From NCBI GenBank assembly GCA_047967505.1, contig CM106539.1: a DNA stretch of 64,000 nt; one strand, written 5' to 3'. Each line of letters starts with the position of its first letter. The first letter of the stretch is position 1. The notes under the pieces are model-generated. The model searched no databases. It was not told the origin of the DNA and worked only from the letters and a program-made list of their open reading frames with translations. The DNA comes from Dipteris shenzhenensis (taxonomy: Eukaryota; Polypodiophyta; Polypodiopsida; Gleicheniales). The translations under genes and the position numbers were made by a program. Shown here piece by piece: positions 10,971 through 22,395 of the stretch.

Positions 10971-11428
10971 TCTATGTGGCCTGATTGGGTCCCTGTGGGA
11001 ACCCTAGTGTCTCTAAAATATATCTTTTACTCTTGCTCAATAGCATGAACCATGCATGTCATGAAAAGACTATTGTTGTGATGCTACTATGAGGGTGCCT
11101 CGTATGGGGGGAGATCTCGAGGGTTCTAGGATGTTATTAAGCTCCTTGTCCCAATGCAAACCTTGTGCATGCGTGTCATGAAAAGACTATTGTTGTGATG
11201 CTACTATGAGGGTGCCTCGTATGGGGGGAGATCTCAAGGCTTGCATTGGGACAAGGATCTTAATAACATCCTCGAACCCTCGAGATCTCCCCCCATACGA
11301 GGCACCCTCATAGTAGCATCACAACAATAGTCTTTTCATGACACGCATGGTTCATGCTATTGAGCAAGAGTAAAGGATATATTTTAGAGACACTAGGATT
11401 CCCACAAGGACCCGGTCAGACCACATAG
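10971..11428. repeat. Long near-perfect inverted repeat with a duplicated loop
   Basis: The left arm (10971-11165) and right arm (11235-11428) are reverse complements over about 194 bases with few mismatches, for example TCTATGTGG against CCACATAGA at the outer ends. The 69-base loop (11166-11234) is itself a direct copy of left-arm bases 11052-11118. A transcript would fold into a hairpin of about 190 base pairs. The right arm abuts a broken LINE ORF1 (minus strand, from 11429). I see no coding content. It could be a foldback element, an inverted LTR-like piece, or a small-RNA source. Confidence 0.9.
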
Positions 11429-12310
11429 AGCCATTCCCATTGGACACAACAGGTGTCTTGCCTTTTTCCTGAGCTGGAGTAAGAGCCTTGACACCCTTCT
11501 GTTTGAGAATGGGCTGACCCATCATTTCTTTAATAGGCATCTAAGAAGGCAAATTTTCCAACGGCCTTTTATGCATAACAAGAGGGCACTGAGAAGCCAT
11601 GTGACCAAACTTCTTACATTCAAAACATGCACCTGCAAACAAGCCCCACTTGAGCTTGTAAAAAGCACTGCCCATATCCACCTAATTCACCGTAACTGAA
11701 TAAGAGTTAGGAGTGGGATGATCAGTATCCCACAAAATGCAAAATCGGTTGGAGTTCCCATTTGGCCGCGGAGGACACACCACCCTACCCAATGATGCTG
11801 CAATTTTGGGTAAGAGAGAAGCCAAGCATTGAGGGAAGTCAACCACTTCCACCCATACCGGACAGCAATGGCGAATTAAAGCCTGATAATCCTTGGTGGG
11901 CGACCAGGGCACAACATACACCATCCGCTGCCCATAATACAAAGGGGAGTGTTCAAGGAGCATCTGTTTGTGCACTTCATCTGTCATAATAACCTCAAAA
12001 AAACCTCGAGCAACATAATGCACTTTCCGAACAAAGCAACCACCCAAAGTCCTGGTGAGCCAATTTCCAACATCTGCTGCAACAGGCATGCATCCACGGA
12101 AAAAAATGATAATGGCATGCTTGGCGTAATCACGCACTGGGATCCACGATGTCATCCGCCTCCACCATGAGCCCAACAATGGGAGCAGAGTCCTTCCAAT
12201 CCCAACGCGTGTCTTCAAAGCCCTCATGCATAACATCAAAAACCAGTTGAGCCTCAAGGCATGCATCGAGTCATCCTGACCCGAGTCCTGTTTCTGCTTC
12301 TTGTGCATGT
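11429..12310 (-). pseudogene. LINE ORF1 copy (minus strand), cut off in its C-terminal part
   Basis: The protein matches the ORF1 at 1588-2813: DYAKHAIIIFF, PWSPTKDYQALIRHCCPVWV, FPQCLASLLPKIAASLGRVV and CPPRPNGNSNRFCILWDTDH. Reading continues past a stop near 11682 into the zinc-knuckle region (11660-11580, partly degraded) and then GKTPVVSNGNGS at about 11460-11430, where it stops matching and the inverted repeat begins. The frame changes at least once near the N-terminus (about 12250). Its leader with the CTGTACGGA motif lies just upstream at 12430-12730. Confidence 0.8.
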
Positions 12311-12429
12311 AGGTCTTGACACTTTCTATGGGAAATTGAAAAGAGAAAAAAGGAGGGAGATGCTGTAACGGAAAACAAAAGGAAAACAGAGAGAGAGGCT
12401 GAGAAAAGCAACAAGTACAAAAGAACACA

Positions 12430-12730
12430 GAGAACGGGCTGGCTGAAGACAGTACAGACTGGCAGGTTTGTACGGAGCTGAACCAACAGTACAAACAGTA
12501 CGGAATAAACGGACAGTACGGCTGCACAACTGAGTGCAAACAGTACGGAGGAAGCAGAAAAGTACGAGTGTACTAGAAAACTTGTACGGACGCAGGAAAG
12601 TGTAGTACCAGCACAGGGGATCTGTACGGACGCTGCAAACCTGTACGGATATAGAGAAACCATACGGACACGAGGAATCTGTACGGATAGATTGTGCGGG
12701 ACAAAACAGTACAGAATAAGAGGCTGTATG
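12430..12730 (-). repeat. LINE 5' leader with the TCCGTACAG repeat, minus strand
   Basis: Many copies of GTACGGA or CTGTACGGA are visible (12473, 12499, 12548, 12586, 12627, 12645, 12679). This is the reverse complement of the motif array at 1240-1540. It stands directly upstream of the minus-strand ORF1, so the motif is family-specific. Long open frames on the minus strand here (Ser/Phe/Val-rich) come from the repeated leader and are not proteins. Confidence 0.7.
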
Positions 12731-13049
12731 GACGGACAGATAACTGAGAAAATAAACTGGAAAATGGCGAGGGAAAAGTACAAGGTAAATAGAGGAGATA
12801 AGGGGGCTGTACGGAAGGGGCTGAACAGCAAATAAACGGGAAAACCTGCAGGAAACACACACACACAAACGGGGAGCTGCAGGAGGCTGAAACGAAGTGG
12901 AAAAGACACCAGATGGAGCTCCAGAAAGGCGGCTGGCAGCAGCGAGCAAGCTGAGGAGGATGAATGGACCATAGGCAGCAGTAAAAGCAGGTCGGGATCA
13001 CCAATAGGGCCGGCTGAGGGCTGAAATCGCCATGGCTGGAGCTCTGTCT

Positions 13050-13117
13050 CTCTCTCATGCAACACACACACACACATATATATATAGACACACATACTTT
13101 TTTTTAAAAAAAAGTGA
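13050..13117. repeat. CA/TA microsatellite and T8A8 palindrome
   Basis: A run of CACACACACACACATATATATATA (split here as (CA)n then (TA)n) is followed at 13098-13117 by CTTTTTTTTAAAAAAAAG, a perfect A/T palindrome. It lies exactly between two minus-strand LINE remnants, so it may record the A tail of one insertion next to the start of another. Confidence 0.7.
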
Positions 13118-14050
13118 AATCTTATATTTCTTTGTGGGAAACCTCGAACGAGGTAAAAACCCACCATTGAGTACAAAGATAAAATTTACAAGCAAGCCTA
13201 AGAGAGAAAAACTCATGAGGCTACCAAGATAAAATTTACATATCATTTGGAGGAGGATCTAACAACACATCCTCCATTTTAAGATTAGTGACTTGCAAAA
13301 AGTGATGCAACGGAGTGACATCACTGTCAATAAAACAAAGCTGTTTTTTCCCCTTGTGATTCTTCTTGATATAAGCTGGCAACCTGAATTTTTGAACCAC
13401 AGGGTCAAAACCTGTCTCAACCAAGGATGAAAAGAATCCAATGAAGAAGGAACATCTGCATCCTGAACAGCAAGAGACTCTAGCACCATCTTCACAGACA
13501 TAGGGACTTGAGTAACATCTACACACTCTGACGTAGGAGCTGCAGATGATAAATCATGACTCTTCATTACAGCTTCACCTTACGCATCAGCCTGAGATGT
13601 ACCATGTGCATCATCCTGTTTAAGCCGCTCTTCAACATCAACATGCAACTCCATATCCTGAAGAGAAGTATGCTGAGTATGCTCAATAATAGACTGATCC
13701 CGAGCTTCTTTAACAACAAAGGGATTAACCTGAGAACAATCTGGCGCTGAAACAACTTAACCCGCTTCCATACCTTAACTGGTTTGGAAGATTGCTTGAC
13801 TACATATATCCCAAAAGAAGAAAAACCGGCTGCCGGAACTGCTGGAGAAGGAACTGAGGTACCTAGAGCTGGAGTAGAAGTGCAGTCCCGTGCAAAATGA
13901 CCCAGTTGTCTGCATTTATAGCAAGCATTTGGAAAAGAAGAAAATTGCAGACGAATCCGAAAAGGCTGAGCCAAACCCAAATCCACATCCAAGCATGCAG
14001 GAATAGGCTGCTCCGGGCTCACATCCGGTGGTCTGCCTTACTAGTCTAGC
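13118..14050 (-). pseudogene. LINE ORF1 of a second subfamily, followed by a 3' UTR
   Basis: On the minus strand, 14050-13570 encodes DVSPEQPIPACLDVDLGL, PFRIRLQFSSFPNA, and a CX2CX4HX4C knuckle CYKCRQLGHFARDC (about 13925-13884). The frame then shifts, and a further 100 codons are readable to about 13240. From 13232 to 13118 the sequence resembles a LINE 3' end (GGTTTTTACCTCGTTCGAGG) and runs into T/A-rich DNA. ORF2 is missing, so this is either a non-autonomous derivative or an internally deleted copy. The knuckle is secure; the UTR assignment is inferred. Confidence 0.65.
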
Positions 14051-15512
14051 CATGCCCTAACTAATATAAGTCTGAGTAATCTGGAAAGAACTCTTCATCC
14101 AGCCAAACTGCCTCGAACCACCTTTGTGTTTGAACTTGGTCGAATATATCCTTCCGTGTTGCCCTGTGTCATGTTTGAACTGATGGAGAAGGATTTACTC
14201 ATGCTCGAAAATCCCAGCCTGGTCTACCACCTCTGGTTCATTGCATCCAATAGGGGTCCAACATACCGCTTCAGTCCCGCACATGAAATACAAGATGCAT
14301 CTTCCATGACGGGTGTAGGTGAGCTAGGGCCTAGTTGTCACCCAATACTGTTTGTACCACTTCATCCCCAAGAGGACATCTGTTGCCTATGAACAACCTG
14401 TAGATCTTCAACTCAATGTCTACTGCTTCTTTGTCAGAGGTAGTGACATGTCCAGATAGGTCCCCGCCAAGCTCCACTGCCATAGTCAGGGTGAGCTATA
14501 ACCAAGCCCACTTCATGACCTAAGCTAAGAAGATGTCTTCGGTGCTACCCACCGCAACATGGATGAAAACTTCTAGGTTGAAATTTGAATGTCCACTAAT
14601 AGAGCGGAAACATCCAAGACATGTTTCTCTCTTTGCGTGTCTGTATGTATGTATATATGTACTTATGTATGTACCTACACAAGAATTGAATTCGAACAAT
14701 CTTTATGCCCACAAAATTTAGCAAGATCTTTAACAATACGGCTCTTTCTTATTGGTAGATAACGTTATAAGCACTAAAAGTCTTAATCTCCTAGCCACTG
14801 ATGGGTATGTCCTCTTATATATGCTGTTCCGCCTTTGCATGCTTTTATAGGTAAGTGTTATGCCTTCCGAAGTGTAAGCTTGGCTAACAGGTCCACCGTG
14901 TTAAGGTGGCCCTTCAACAATAATATAACACGCATAGATAAACAATTATCTACACGAGCAGAGTTTGACACAAGGTCTAGCAAGGTCGACTCTTGCTCAT
15001 TGGTAGGTAAAGGTTATATGCATTTAATGTGCTCACAATTGAAGGGATCTTCAACAAAGGTTGAGCCTTGCCGCTGCTGTGTAACGCTCATGCTTGGTAT
15101 GTGTCTGTCACATGTCCAAACTGATTGTTTCTTGAATTGAACTGATGTGATGGAGATGGAGCGCAAAATACACTACAACATGCAAGGCCCAATTGCCACC
15201 CTCTAATAAGGCATTTGTTGTGTTGTAAACGTTACAGTATACGTAAATGAAGACACCATTAGTCTGGGCTCCAAGCTGTAGGTATACCTCCTTTAATGGT
15301 TGGTCCAAGGCTATCCAATATAAGAGATGATTTCGGCAAAGTGAACGGGCCAGATGAGTATTGCCTTAAAAAGATAGAAGGCCCAGAGGTTTCGCACTTT
15401 ACCCTTACAGCCATTAAAGCGATGATGGACTACTTCCAGAACAATGTCACAAGCCATTGATCTTGCCTTAATACAGAAACTACTCAATCCGCATCAGCTC
15501 GCACAAAGGTTT
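14051..15512 (+). other. No gene seen
   Basis: There is no recognisable protein motif on either strand. A short GTATGTATGTATATATGTAC stretch lies at about 14642-14664. The rest looks like unique or ancient repeat DNA. Confidence 0.5.
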
Positions 15513-15860
15513 TCAATTGTAAACTAAAAAAGTGCAAATGCGAACTGCACCCCTCAGTACATTGACTCTCAGCGAGCGTTCACGACGAACCTGATCGGGA
15601 AAGCCTTGCTGTTGTAGCCAGGCCGTGAACTCTTGCAAGTCAGCTTCTTCTGCAGCGTCCGGGGTCCAGTTAGCGAAAGCGATGGTGGAGAGGCGTCTGC
15701 GACGCAGTGGGAAACCCAAAGATAATACAGAGGCAGTGCGGGAGGAGTGTGGAATCCATTGTTGAGAAGAGGGCAGATAAGTGGGAGGGGGTGCAGTAAC
15801 GGCAAATGCTAAGGTGCAAGGTCCGGAGGAACGAGAGAGCAATGGCGAGACGATAGCCAT
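15513..15860 (-). CDS. Possible first exon of a plastid-targeted protein
   Basis: An ATG-initiated frame of 115 codons begins MAIVSPLLSRSSGPCTLAFA and stays rich in Ser, Pro, Thr and Arg with almost no acidic residues for about 60 residues, as chloroplast transit peptides are. It then changes to an acidic, ordered-looking segment, EEADLQEFTAWLQQQGFPD (about residues 70-88). A DLxxFxxWLxxxGxP segment after a transit peptide occurs at the start of plastid SET-domain methyltransferases, but the match is too short to claim. Local base composition is more GC-rich and codon-like than the surroundings. No further exon is identified, so it could be a gene fragment carried or stranded by transposons. 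Confidence 0.3.
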   Translation of the reverse strand: MAIVSPLLSRSSGPCTLAFAVTAPPPTYLPSSQQWIPHSSRTASVLSLGFPLRRRRLSTIAFANWTPDAAEEADLQEFTAWLQQQGFPDQVRRERSLRVNVLRGAVRICTFLVYN

Positions 15861-16372
15861 TTGTAGCCGCTCGTGATGAAGATGCTTACTACATTCAGCT
15901 CTTGAAAGCCTTGGCCTTGCCTCCCATAACTACTTTCATCCACCACATTCCAATGAATAAACACACAATTTGTTTGTTTGATTGGAGACCTCTCGCATGT
16001 GTGTGTGTGGGTCAGAGGCTGCTGGACAGGCAAGATTGCCTCCTGCCCATGGTGCGGATTCATTTATTGCTTAGCCAAGGCAAAGGATTTCCCTCAAGGA
16101 TCTATTTTTTCATGTAGGAATGCCATTTGTGAGCTTGGGAAGCTTGTTTTGGATGCTTTTTGGTGTTTCAAGTTGATAAAAACTTAGTAGGCTTGATTGC
16201 TAAGGTGTGTGTGTGGTCTAATCACCTCAAAAAACAACAAAACTTAGGATTTTTGTCAAGTTTTGAAGTAGTTTCGTGCTCTAGAACTCCCCTTTTCTGA
16301 GTTTTTGCATTTTTACTTTCAAAAAGTGTTTGTTTTCTAGTTTTTTTTCATGGAGTAGGTTGAATAGGTAGT
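15861..16372 (+). other. No gene seen
   Basis: Moderately AT-rich DNA without motifs. Short open frames at 15902-16187 carry no recognisable domain. Confidence 0.5.
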
Positions 16373-17283
16373 GTAGCACCCCCCCATCACAAAAAATCCT
16401 GAACAGAAACTGCAAAATCCCCAGAAATCACCAAATCTCAATTGGCGAAACTGTGTGTGACTATCCCGTCGAGTTGACGCTGTAACCGTATCGCATCAAC
16501 CAGATTCCCCTCCGACCGACGCGTTAGCGGATCCCACCAGTCAACCTTCGTTGACCCAGTGCCGTAACACTTTCCCGTCGACCTAACCTTTGACTACGGT
16601 TTACCTTGCCGCCTAGAGTTAATGCGTGTCAGAGTTACTTCCACACTGATCTGACAGGTCATTGACCGGTGCTTTAGTGGTTCCCCGCCGACTGTTGCTA
16701 TTTTACTATTTCACTGCCGGCGCGGTGAACACACCCCTTCGTCTGTAGTCATAATCGTTACTATCCCGCCGTCCGGTGTCATACCGTATCCCTACGCCCA
16801 TGGGGATATCCCTTTTGACCATCATGCCGACCACATGGCAATTATTTTCCCACCAATCGTCGTGATACATTCATCACACCAACTGGGGCTATTTCCTTAT
16901 TCTGTTGATCGTCGTTGAACGGTTACGCCGTTGCCCATCGCCAAAACGGTATTACACCGCCTGTTGCTATACCCATAGCCTACCGACCAGTGCGGTAGAG
17001 TTACCCCACCTACCGGTGCGATACCTCTAGGGTAGCTAAGGAATTAACACAAAATTCCAAAACCTCAGTTCAGCTTGGGTGTCCCCAGCCAGAGGCATCC
17101 CACATGCACTTGAGGTCCATAAGGATTTTGCCAAAGGGTCCAGTGCCAGAAGAAAGCACATCGTGCTACGCTCAGCCCACCCTCCGTCCTAGTTGGGAGT
17201 CTGGAAGCTCGATTCCGAGCCTCCATTTATTCGTAGGTCCCCATCCAAAAACTCCATCTGGTTCAGACGAAATAGAGAGTCTT
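16373..17283 (+). other. Possible LTR/leader of the Ty3-like element
   Basis: The sequence changes abruptly at about 16372 (TGTAGCACCCCCCCATCAC) from AT-rich DNA to C-rich DNA full of CCGTCG, CCGACC and CCGCC words, and continues so to about 17040, upstream of gag. The TG start and the position before gag are what an LTR and leader would give. I could not find a matching second LTR or a clear primer binding site, so this is tentative. A similar C-rich style recurs at 23690-23990. Confidence 0.35.
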
Positions 17284-19565
17284 GAAGGAGTGACCCCACG
17301 GGTCCAAGGGCATCGGAAGCCCTCTTCACAAGTGTGGCCTCTCCCAACTCTCCTGCACCTTCGGTTGCATCCACGCTTAGGGGTACGTTCTCTAACATGT
17401 TCAGCCGCTTAGGAAGAACAGAGTCGACTGACATGGAGAACCCCTTCGTCGGCATGTTCGCAGGAAGGGAAGGCCAGCAACATACAGTTCTCGAGCCACA
17501 GATTGGGATAGAAACTACCTTCGCCGATCTAAGTTCCTTTGCCTACGCCAAACCCCCCCAGTGGGAGAACATGGATGATGAAGATCCATGGATGAGGGAA
17601 CTCTATGGACAAGACCCGAGTCGAGGGGATACTAGGAACTTCCAAGGTGGAATGCCTTATGGCCCTCTAACCGCCCCAGCCCCACCAGCCTTCGTCAACT
17701 TTGGGCCACCGCAATTCCCACCCTACCGCCCGCAACATGGAACCAATGTTACCATGTCCCAGGACCCACCACCTCCGAGAGTTCGTCCCTTCCTGTCTAT
17801 ACCGGTTGCGCCAATGAAGGGAGGCATGGGTACTTCTGTCCCAATGCCGACACTAGCAACTACATGGACACCACCACCTGGGCCAAGCCTAAGGCCAGCC
17901 CTACCACCCGTCAGGCCCATAGCAACACCACCTCCGCTAGCTGCTCAAACGGTGTTGACTGACGAGGCTATGCGTATTTTGGTAACACCCTAGGAAGGAG
18001 GGCAACACCACCTCCACCCACCCTAGTGTTCCCTACAGGGATGGCAAATCCCTCAAGAAGCTGTCCCATAGCCATTTCCAAGCTAATGACCAAATTCCTC
18101 AGAGAAAGGGACTCCGTCTCTCATGTGGAAAGGTTCAAGTAGATTTGTGAAGCCTTTGGTGCACTAGGTGACCTTGAAATGGCCAATGCATTCGGCCTGA
18201 GCCTGGCGGCAAGGCAAGTTAAGGGTATAGGGCTCTCACCCCAGAGGAATAGATCAACTGGGAGACATTGAGAAAGGATTTTATTGTGGGATTTGCTCCA
18301 AGCGGCCATAAATGGAGCCCGATCAACCAGATGTATGGGGTAAAACAAAACGACAAAGAATCCCTGAGGGATTACATTGCGAGGATTAAGCACCTCAATG
18401 CCCATTGTGAACCCTATGAGCAAATGAGCAACGAACGATCGTTGCCTCGCTTCCTTATTGGGTTAGCAGACCCAAAGCTGCACGACCATCTCATGGTGAT
18501 GAACCCCACCTCCTTTGATCTATGCAGCAAGGTGGCCATCCATATATGTGAATATGATGGACAAAGTGGATTCAGACAAGGCCTCGACCCCCTCCGAAGT
18601 AGCCCCATTGGTTAGGTCCTCGAGTGTAGAGTCAAGCAAGAAGGAGGCTAATGAGCCTAAGAGCTTGGATGTGAGTGAGCTAGCCTCCAATTTGTTGGAG
18701 TAGCTAGGTCAGCAATGGAGAGCAGGAACCTCCAAAGAGGTGCCAAGAAAGCCCCACTTGTTCCCACGAAGAGACAATGTATGGTGTGGGGTATGCAATG
18801 GCAACCATCCCTCCAATGAGTGCCCATGCCTAAGGGCAAGGCCGGCATGTGCACACTGCCATAGGTGGGAAAACCATGATACCTCCCAATGTCAATTTTG
18901 GAGGTCCCTTCCCCAACCCATGTATCAAATGTGACCCCCATTAGCCCTCACAGCCCCACCCAACCCCCAGATCTCCCAAGGTGGCCCTGTGGCTAGCTCT
19001 AGCCACTAACAGTATCGAGCTTAGCCAGCTCCGCTGCCACCACCCATACTAGGTCCACAACCCCCGCTACCTCACATCGCCCCTGTCAATCAAGTGTTGG
19101 TTGAAGAGTTGCCCAACGACTGGGAGGAAACGGGACCCTGATCATGGACCTCATGATTATTACCCCTATGAGGAAGGGAGTGGAGCCCTGGCTCACTACC
19201 TCTCACCAGAGGATCAACAAGTCCCCGTATTCCAGACTACCCCTGTAAACACAAGAGCGAGAGATCTAAACTCAATTGCTCGAAGGCCCTCGCTCCAATG
19301 TTATACCTGCCAAGGTCCCCATAGAGTAAGTGAATGCCCCTATCGAGGCACTTCAAACCCACCGGTGTCCTATTTTAAATGCCAGGGCCCACACTTCTTA
19401 AAGGACTATCCATACAGGGATCGTACGCCCGCCGCCCCAACCGCAACCAACCCCACTCCCTTGTGCGCAGGATGTGGCACAGGAGCATCTATTCCAGGAC
19501 TGTCCCATGAGAATACCAACCACTCCACTCACCCTGCCAAAGAGCACCAGCCTCAATCTGCTTAG
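17284..19565 (+). pseudogene. Ty3-like gag with multiple zinc knuckles, decayed
   Basis: The N-terminal part (17284-17993) is Pro-rich with few stops. A capsid-like segment follows: VERFK, TAG, ICEAFGA (18125-18163), then TPEE, TAG, INWETLRKDF with NQMYGVKQNDKESLRDYIAR (18240-18380), which is the retrotransposon gag core pattern (W..L...F.......Q.....SL.DY..R). CCHC-type knuckles follow: CGVCNGNHPSNEC and CAHCHRWENHDTSQC (about 18790-18895), CYTCQGPHRVSEC (19300-19340), and a fourth that has lost a Cys (FKCQGPHFLKDYP). Stops are mostly TAG at expected Gln positions, with some frame changes. It leads into protease and RT downstream. Confidence 0.75.
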
Positions 19566-20412
19566 CATCGAACAAGGCCATGTGGCCACAATGTCACTAT
19601 AGGCAAGGCCATGAAGAAGCTCACCAAGAAGGGTAAGATATCCGTGTTGCCCGGGTCCCGAGATTCCTCTACAGCCTCTAACTCATTCCAAGAAGGCCAT
19701 TCAAGTAGGTGACGGTTCCGATACAGGTGCTCATCCAAGACGGTTCCGATGAGGAGACGACTACCCTTGCCACGTCCTCTACTTCCAGACAATCTTCAAT
19801 CTAAGGTGACCCTGAGGTACCCTCGATTCTAGAAGTAAACAAACCAGTGTAGGCTCAGGGTTGTAGGCTCAGGGCCTGGCACCAGCACCCACCTATAAAG
19901 AGACCTACCCTGACCTGGTCTTAGAAAAGCAATACATAAAGGATGCCCAGAACTTGGTGCGTGAGTGCTAGGATAAGTTCGAGCATCGACTAAAGGCCAG
20001 TAGGGGGCCAGATACTATCCATCCAGCCCACCTGATGGGGCATCGAGGAGCAAAATCGCTCAAGGTCCCAGAAAGAGTGGAGGAAGAGGAACACCTCAGC
20101 TTGGAGCAGTCGGAAGCTTTGGATCTGATGCAGAAGATGTTTCAGGAAGACCCAGTGCTGCATAACCTCCAAGACGAAGGAGACATGTACGGCTTCGATG
20201 ACATGTTATCCATGGAGGAAGAAGCTTCACCAGAACCCTGTGACAGTGCTGGGTTGGCTGCCTTCCTATCTATAGAGGTGAAAATGCCGTTCTTGTCTCT
20301 GCTAAGAGGAAATCCCATCCTAGGGAATGACCTATCCAATTGGATGATCAGGCCGTTCCTACCTCCAGCCTTTGCCAGCCCTAAGCCCAATCAATCAACA
20401 CTAGATAAGGGG
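19566..20412 (+). pseudogene. Ty3-like gag-pol linker region
   Basis: Degenerate coding sequence joins the zinc knuckles to the protease. A frame at 20035-20412 is open and acidic (EEEHLSLEQSEALDLMQKMF) but has no catalytic motif. It ends at TAG 20413-20415, and the same frame continues into the protease. Nothing here identifies a separate protein. Confidence 0.45.
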
Positions 20413-20988
20413 TAGAACCTACCCAAGATTCCCATCAACAAGCTGTATTTTGAGGGTGATGACACAAACACCTTAATCCCCATAGTCTACCAAAACTAGA
20501 AGGTGGAAGCCATCCTGGATGGGGGAGCAAGAGTGAGTGTTTGCACCAAGGAACGCTGGGAAAAATGGGGAAAACCCACACTCGAGCAGACCCATCTGGT
20601 AGTAAAGCTAGCCAATGGAGGAACCGTTGAACCTTTGGGAGTACTGATTGGCATAAACATTAAGGTGTTTGGATTCATGTACCTTGTCAAGTTCGTGGTC
20701 ATGGACTTCACTCGACAGCCTGAATATGAAGCTATCCTAGGCAAACCCTTCTTGCGAATGTCCGGACTCGTGCATGACTGGCATAATGATAATATCTACT
20801 TGCGGCACGAGGAGCAAACCATGAGAGTGGACCTGCATACCTACAAGGCCCACCTATTGTCAAGACACCTCTTTGCCGCCGCAGAGTCCAACATCACCAC
20901 CCAAACCTATGACAAGGAAGAGGATGAGAAGGAGCCTGACGACTTTTGGTATGCACCTCTCCCCGAGCCAGAATTCTCACAAAACTAG
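20413..20988 (+). pseudogene. Ty3-like aspartic protease
   Basis: The frame reads KLYFEGDDTN, then VEAILDGGARVSVCTKERW, VVKLANGGTVEPLGVLIGI and PEYEAILGKPFLR. This is the retropepsin fold: an active-site loop (here DGG in place of the usual D-S/T-G), a flap region, and the hydrophobic ILGKPFL segment. TAG codons at 20413, 20497 and 20986 interrupt an otherwise continuous frame. The protein would process Gag-Pol. The active-site variant DGG also occurs in some plant Ty3 relatives, so it need not be a loss. Confidence 0.7.
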
Positions 20989-22395
20989 ATGCACATCTTA
21001 GCCAACATAGATGTCCGAGAAAGAGTAGGGTTTCAGATCACCACCCCAGAGCTCGAGGGTCTGACCCCAGTGATTCCCCTAAGGATGTTCAATATGCTCA
21101 AACCCCGAGAGGTAAGCAAGGGGATAGTAAGGGTAAAATCAGATCTTCACTGGCTGACCTACGTAGGTGCCACGATCGCCCACCACGAGTTCTCCTCTAA
21201 TTGGGGAAACAGGGTGAGTAAGGTAACCACCCCCATCAGCTCTATAAGTACAAGGGAAGAGCCCCCTTCAAGTCCCAAATCCCTTGTATCCAAAGACAAG
21301 GATAAGGACAAAAAGTCCATTGCTCCTATAGAAAAAGAGAAGGAGATCGAGGATAAAGAAGACCTACGGTAGGTGCCAGCCCACTACAAGGCTATACTAT
21401 TTAGGATCGTAAGATCTTATACCAATAGGGCAAAAGATCTCGAGAGGATGGTTGTTCTCAAGGATATGATGGACCAGCCCTGGTCAAGGAAGTAAACTTA
21501 GCCCTGGAAGGGCAGGACCCACAACCCGTATTTGTCACCGATGACCTCACTCCCAATGAGGAGAATGCCTTAATAGCTCTCCTCAAGAATATAAGGATTG
21601 CATGGCTTGGAAATACACGGACATGAAAGGAGTACCTGCCACAGTAGTGCAGCATACAATCCCCATGATGGATGATGCCAGGCCAGTACGGCAACGCCCC
21701 TATCCTATGAATCCTAAAGATGCACTCGTAGTGAGGGAAGAAATCCAGAAACTCATAGATGCAAGATTCATCTATGAAATCGAGCATACAGATTGGGTAT
21801 CACCCATTGTGATAGTCCTGAAGAAGAATGGAAAAATCAGAGTATGCATGGATTTGAAGAAGTAAATGCGACCACGAGAGGTGATCACTACCCCTTGCCA
21901 TTCACAAAACATGTTCTAGAAAGGGTAGCCAAAAAGGAAGCTTATAGCTTCCTAGATGGATTTTTGGGTTACAAGAACCAAGTCTCGATTGCCCCCCAAG
22001 ATCAACATAAGACTGCCTTCACAATCGAATGGGGTGTATATGCAGCCAGGGTTATGATATTTGGTTTAACCAATGCCCCAGCTACTTTCCAATGTATGAT
22101 GATCACGGTATTCAAGGAATACTTGAGGGACTTTGTGGAAGTCTTCTTGGACGATATCTGCTTGAACTCAAAATGGGATGACCACCTGAAGTATCTCAGG
22201 CTCGTCCTCAAGCAGTGCCGCTTATACCACATATCCCTTAACCCCCTTAAGTGCCAGAAACATGGTGTCATCCTAGGGCACATAGTGTCCCAGAATGGAA
22301 TCTCTACGGACCACAACAAAATCAAACTCATCTTGGAGTTACTGCCCCCCACCAACGCTAAGGGAGTCCAATAATTTACTGGCCACACGGGCTAT
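20989..22395 (+). pseudogene. Ty3-like reverse transcriptase, RNase H missing
   Basis: After an acidic Lys/Glu-rich linker, the RT begins at about 21600: VRQRPYPMNPKDALVVREEI, DWVSPIVIVLKKNGKIRVCM, then a frameshift at about 21864, FLDGFLGYKNQVSIAPQD, KTAFTIEWGVYAARVMIFGL, TNAPATFQCMM, and motif C VEVFLDDI with both catalytic aspartates (about 22136-22160). The C-terminal part has HGVILGHIVSQNGIS. The frame ends at FTGHTGYYG (22374-22398), where RNase H should follow, but the sequence switches to another protease-like segment. The element therefore lacks RNase H and integrase here. Confidence 0.8.

Noticed and set aside
12271-13176. Long minus-strand open frames (up to 301 codons) rich in Ser, Phe and Val
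   Set aside because: They lie over the LINE leader with its CTGTACGGA repeats and a CA/TA microsatellite, overlap each other in several frames, and show no domain. The real ORF1 lies further downstream on that strand.
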